Origin: Betaproteobacteria bacterium UBA6904
Lineage (GTDB): Bacteria; Pseudomonadota; Gammaproteobacteria; Burkholderiales; SG8-39
Assembly (NCBI GenBank): GCA_002451175.1
Contig: DKBI01000150.1
Location: 1,453-8,086, forward strand
Direction of reading: 5' to 3'
DNA length: 6,634 nt
Shown here: piece after piece, positions 5,841-6,634 of the stretch
Position numbering within the stretch: the stretch's first letter is position 1
Layout: each line of letters begins with the position of its first letter
Position numbers and translations under genes: made by a program
The notes under the pieces: model-generated
Seen by the model: the letters and a program-made list of their open reading frames with translations, nothing else
What the model was told of the DNA's origin: nothing
The model's database searches: none

Positions 5841-6634
5841 GCGACTTTCTGCGCGGCGGCGAGGTACGCTGCCATGAACTGCGTCGGATCCGCGAGCAGC
5901 GCCGCCTTCCAGCTGCCCAGGTGCACGCGTCCCTGAATCAGGCCGCGCAGCGCGCCGACGTGGTCCGTCCAGCCGATGCTCGTGGCGCCGACCAGCACGT
6001 CGCCGGCGAACTGCAGCGACAGGTAGCGGTAATGCGCATCGTCCACCAGCTCGACGCTGCTGCCGCCTTCCGATTTCGGCACGCCCTGCCATTGGCCGAA
6101 CGAGGACGACACCAGGCCGAGCGTGTCGAGGACGTTGATCGCCAGGCTGCCCTGCAACAGCGTGTCGCCGCCGAGCATGTTGAGCGCCGCGATGCGCGCC
6201 TGATCCACCGCGTTGGGTTGGATCGCGTTCAACTCGGGGCGGCCGCTGTGGAACCCCTCGGCTTCCGTGACGTCGCCGGCCGCGAAAATCCCGGTGACGC
6301 TCGTCTGCATGCGCTTGTCCACGAGGATGCCGTCGGCGACCTTGATGCCGCTGCCCTCGAGAAACGCGATGTTGGGGCGCACGCCCGCGGCGGAAATGAG
6401 CAGATCGCAGTCGAGCGTCTGGCCGTTGGACAGCTTCACCTTCATCGCGCCGCCGGCCGCGCTGATCGCCTCGGCACGCGCCCCGAGGTGCACCTTCACG
6501 CCCTGGCTCTCGACCCACTTGTGAATGAGCTGGCCCGCGGCGGCGGTCATCATGCGCGGCACCATCCGATCGCCCATTTCGACGACGGACAGCTTCACCC
6601 CGCGCGCGGCGAGCGATTCGAGAATGATGCAGCC
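5837..6634 (-). CDS. FAD/NAD(P)-dependent pyridine nucleotide oxidoreductase, C-terminal part (5' end outside window)
   Basis: The frame is open at the right edge and 265 residues are visible. The family is usually about 400 aa or more, so the N-terminal FAD Rossmann part is missing. The first visible residues (GCIILESLAARGVKLSVVEMGDRMVPRMM) are the second half of the NAD(P)H-binding Rossmann fold; its glycine-rich GxGxxG lies across or beyond the edge. Glu19, at the end of the second strand, favours NADH over NADPH by the usual family rule. The next motifs are AAGVRPN (about residues 82-88) and the FAD-contacting GIFAAGDV (115-122). An SGRPELNAIQPNAVDQARIAALNML segment comes next, as in NADH:acceptor flavoproteins. 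GTG 6598 is an internal valine codon, not the start, because homologous sequence continues upstream to 6634. No Cys pair typical of disulfide reductases is visible in the part seen. The following MoaD-like gene overlaps by 4 bp. The enzyme may pass electrons between NADH and a partner metalloenzyme encoded off-window (inference). Confidence 0.93.
   Translation of the reverse strand, partial: GCIILESLAARGVKLSVVEMGDRMVPRMMTAAAGQLIHKWVESQGVKVHLGARAEAISAAGGAMKVKLSNGQTLDCDLLISAAGVRPNIAFLEGSGIKVADGILVDKRMQTSVTGIFAAGDVTEAEGFHSGRPELNAIQPNAVDQARIAALNMLGGDTLLQGSLAINVLDTLGLVSSSFGQWQGVPKSEGGSSVELVDDAHYRYLSLQFAGDVLVGATSIGWTDHVGALRGLIQGRVHLGSWKAALLADPTQFMAAYLAAAQKVA

Noticed and set aside
2427..5936. A 1169-codon open frame on the plus strand, in another phase across the permease and into the convergent genes
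   Set aside because: It is Arg/Ala/Gly-rich low-complexity translation, crosses gene boundaries on both strands and overlaps a clear RND permease. It is a shadow frame.
5586..6518. A longer minus-strand form of the MoaD-like protein with an N-terminal extension of about 226 residues
   Set aside because: The extension is an out-of-frame reading of the oxidoreductase gene. The normal 84-aa MoaD-like length and the ATGA overlap support ATG 5840.
5837..6598. GTG 6598 as the real start of the oxidoreductase
   Set aside because: The same frame continues upstream to the window edge with Rossmann-fold sequence (GCIILESLAARG), and the FAD-binding half is missing. The gene is partial, not short.

Overview
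This 6.6-kb window is GC-rich (roughly 70% by eye). Codon third positions are strongly G/C-biased, and the gene content is Gram-negative: an RND efflux pump with a lipoprotein adaptor. The style of the proteins suggests a proteobacterium, most likely beta or a GC-rich gamma, but the window alone cannot fix the taxon. Coding density is nearly complete, and no RNA genes, insertion sequences or CRISPR arrays are visible.

Left edge (1-387, + strand): the C-terminal part of an ankyrin-repeat protein, open at the window edge. A 52-bp gap follows. It holds a plausible sigma70-type promoter (402-430) and a 13-bp palindrome, TGACC-N3-GGTCA (410-422). A second copy of the palindrome lies 31 bp further on, at 441-453, over the annotated start of the next gene.

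Centre (440-5259, + strand): a compact efflux operon. It encodes a TetR/AcrR-family regulator, a periplasmic adaptor lipoprotein (start overlaps the regulator stop as ATGA) and a 12-TM RND permease (9 bp further on). The regulator probably represses its own operon through the twin palindromes. No outer-membrane channel gene is present in the window, so the pump must borrow one or have one encoded elsewhere.

Right side (5275-6634, - strand): a second operon, convergent with the first and separated by only 15 bp. In transcription order it encodes an FAD/NADH-dependent oxidoreductase (N-terminus cut by the window edge), a MoaD/ThiS-like sulfur carrier ending in Gly-Gly (ATGA overlap), and an unrecognised protein of about 95 aa that ends in Arg-Arg-Gly-Gly-Gly. 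A flavin NADH oxidoreductase beside a dedicated MoaD-like protein suggests the tail of a molybdenum- or tungsten-pterin enzyme operon. One candidate is the aldehyde oxidoreductase type with a separate flavoprotein subunit, whose catalytic genes would lie beyond the right edge. That is inference from context.

The points most worth a second look are the twin operator with its ambiguous regulator start, the small GGG-ending protein beside the MoaD homologue, and the Lys-to-Arg change in the permease proton-relay position.
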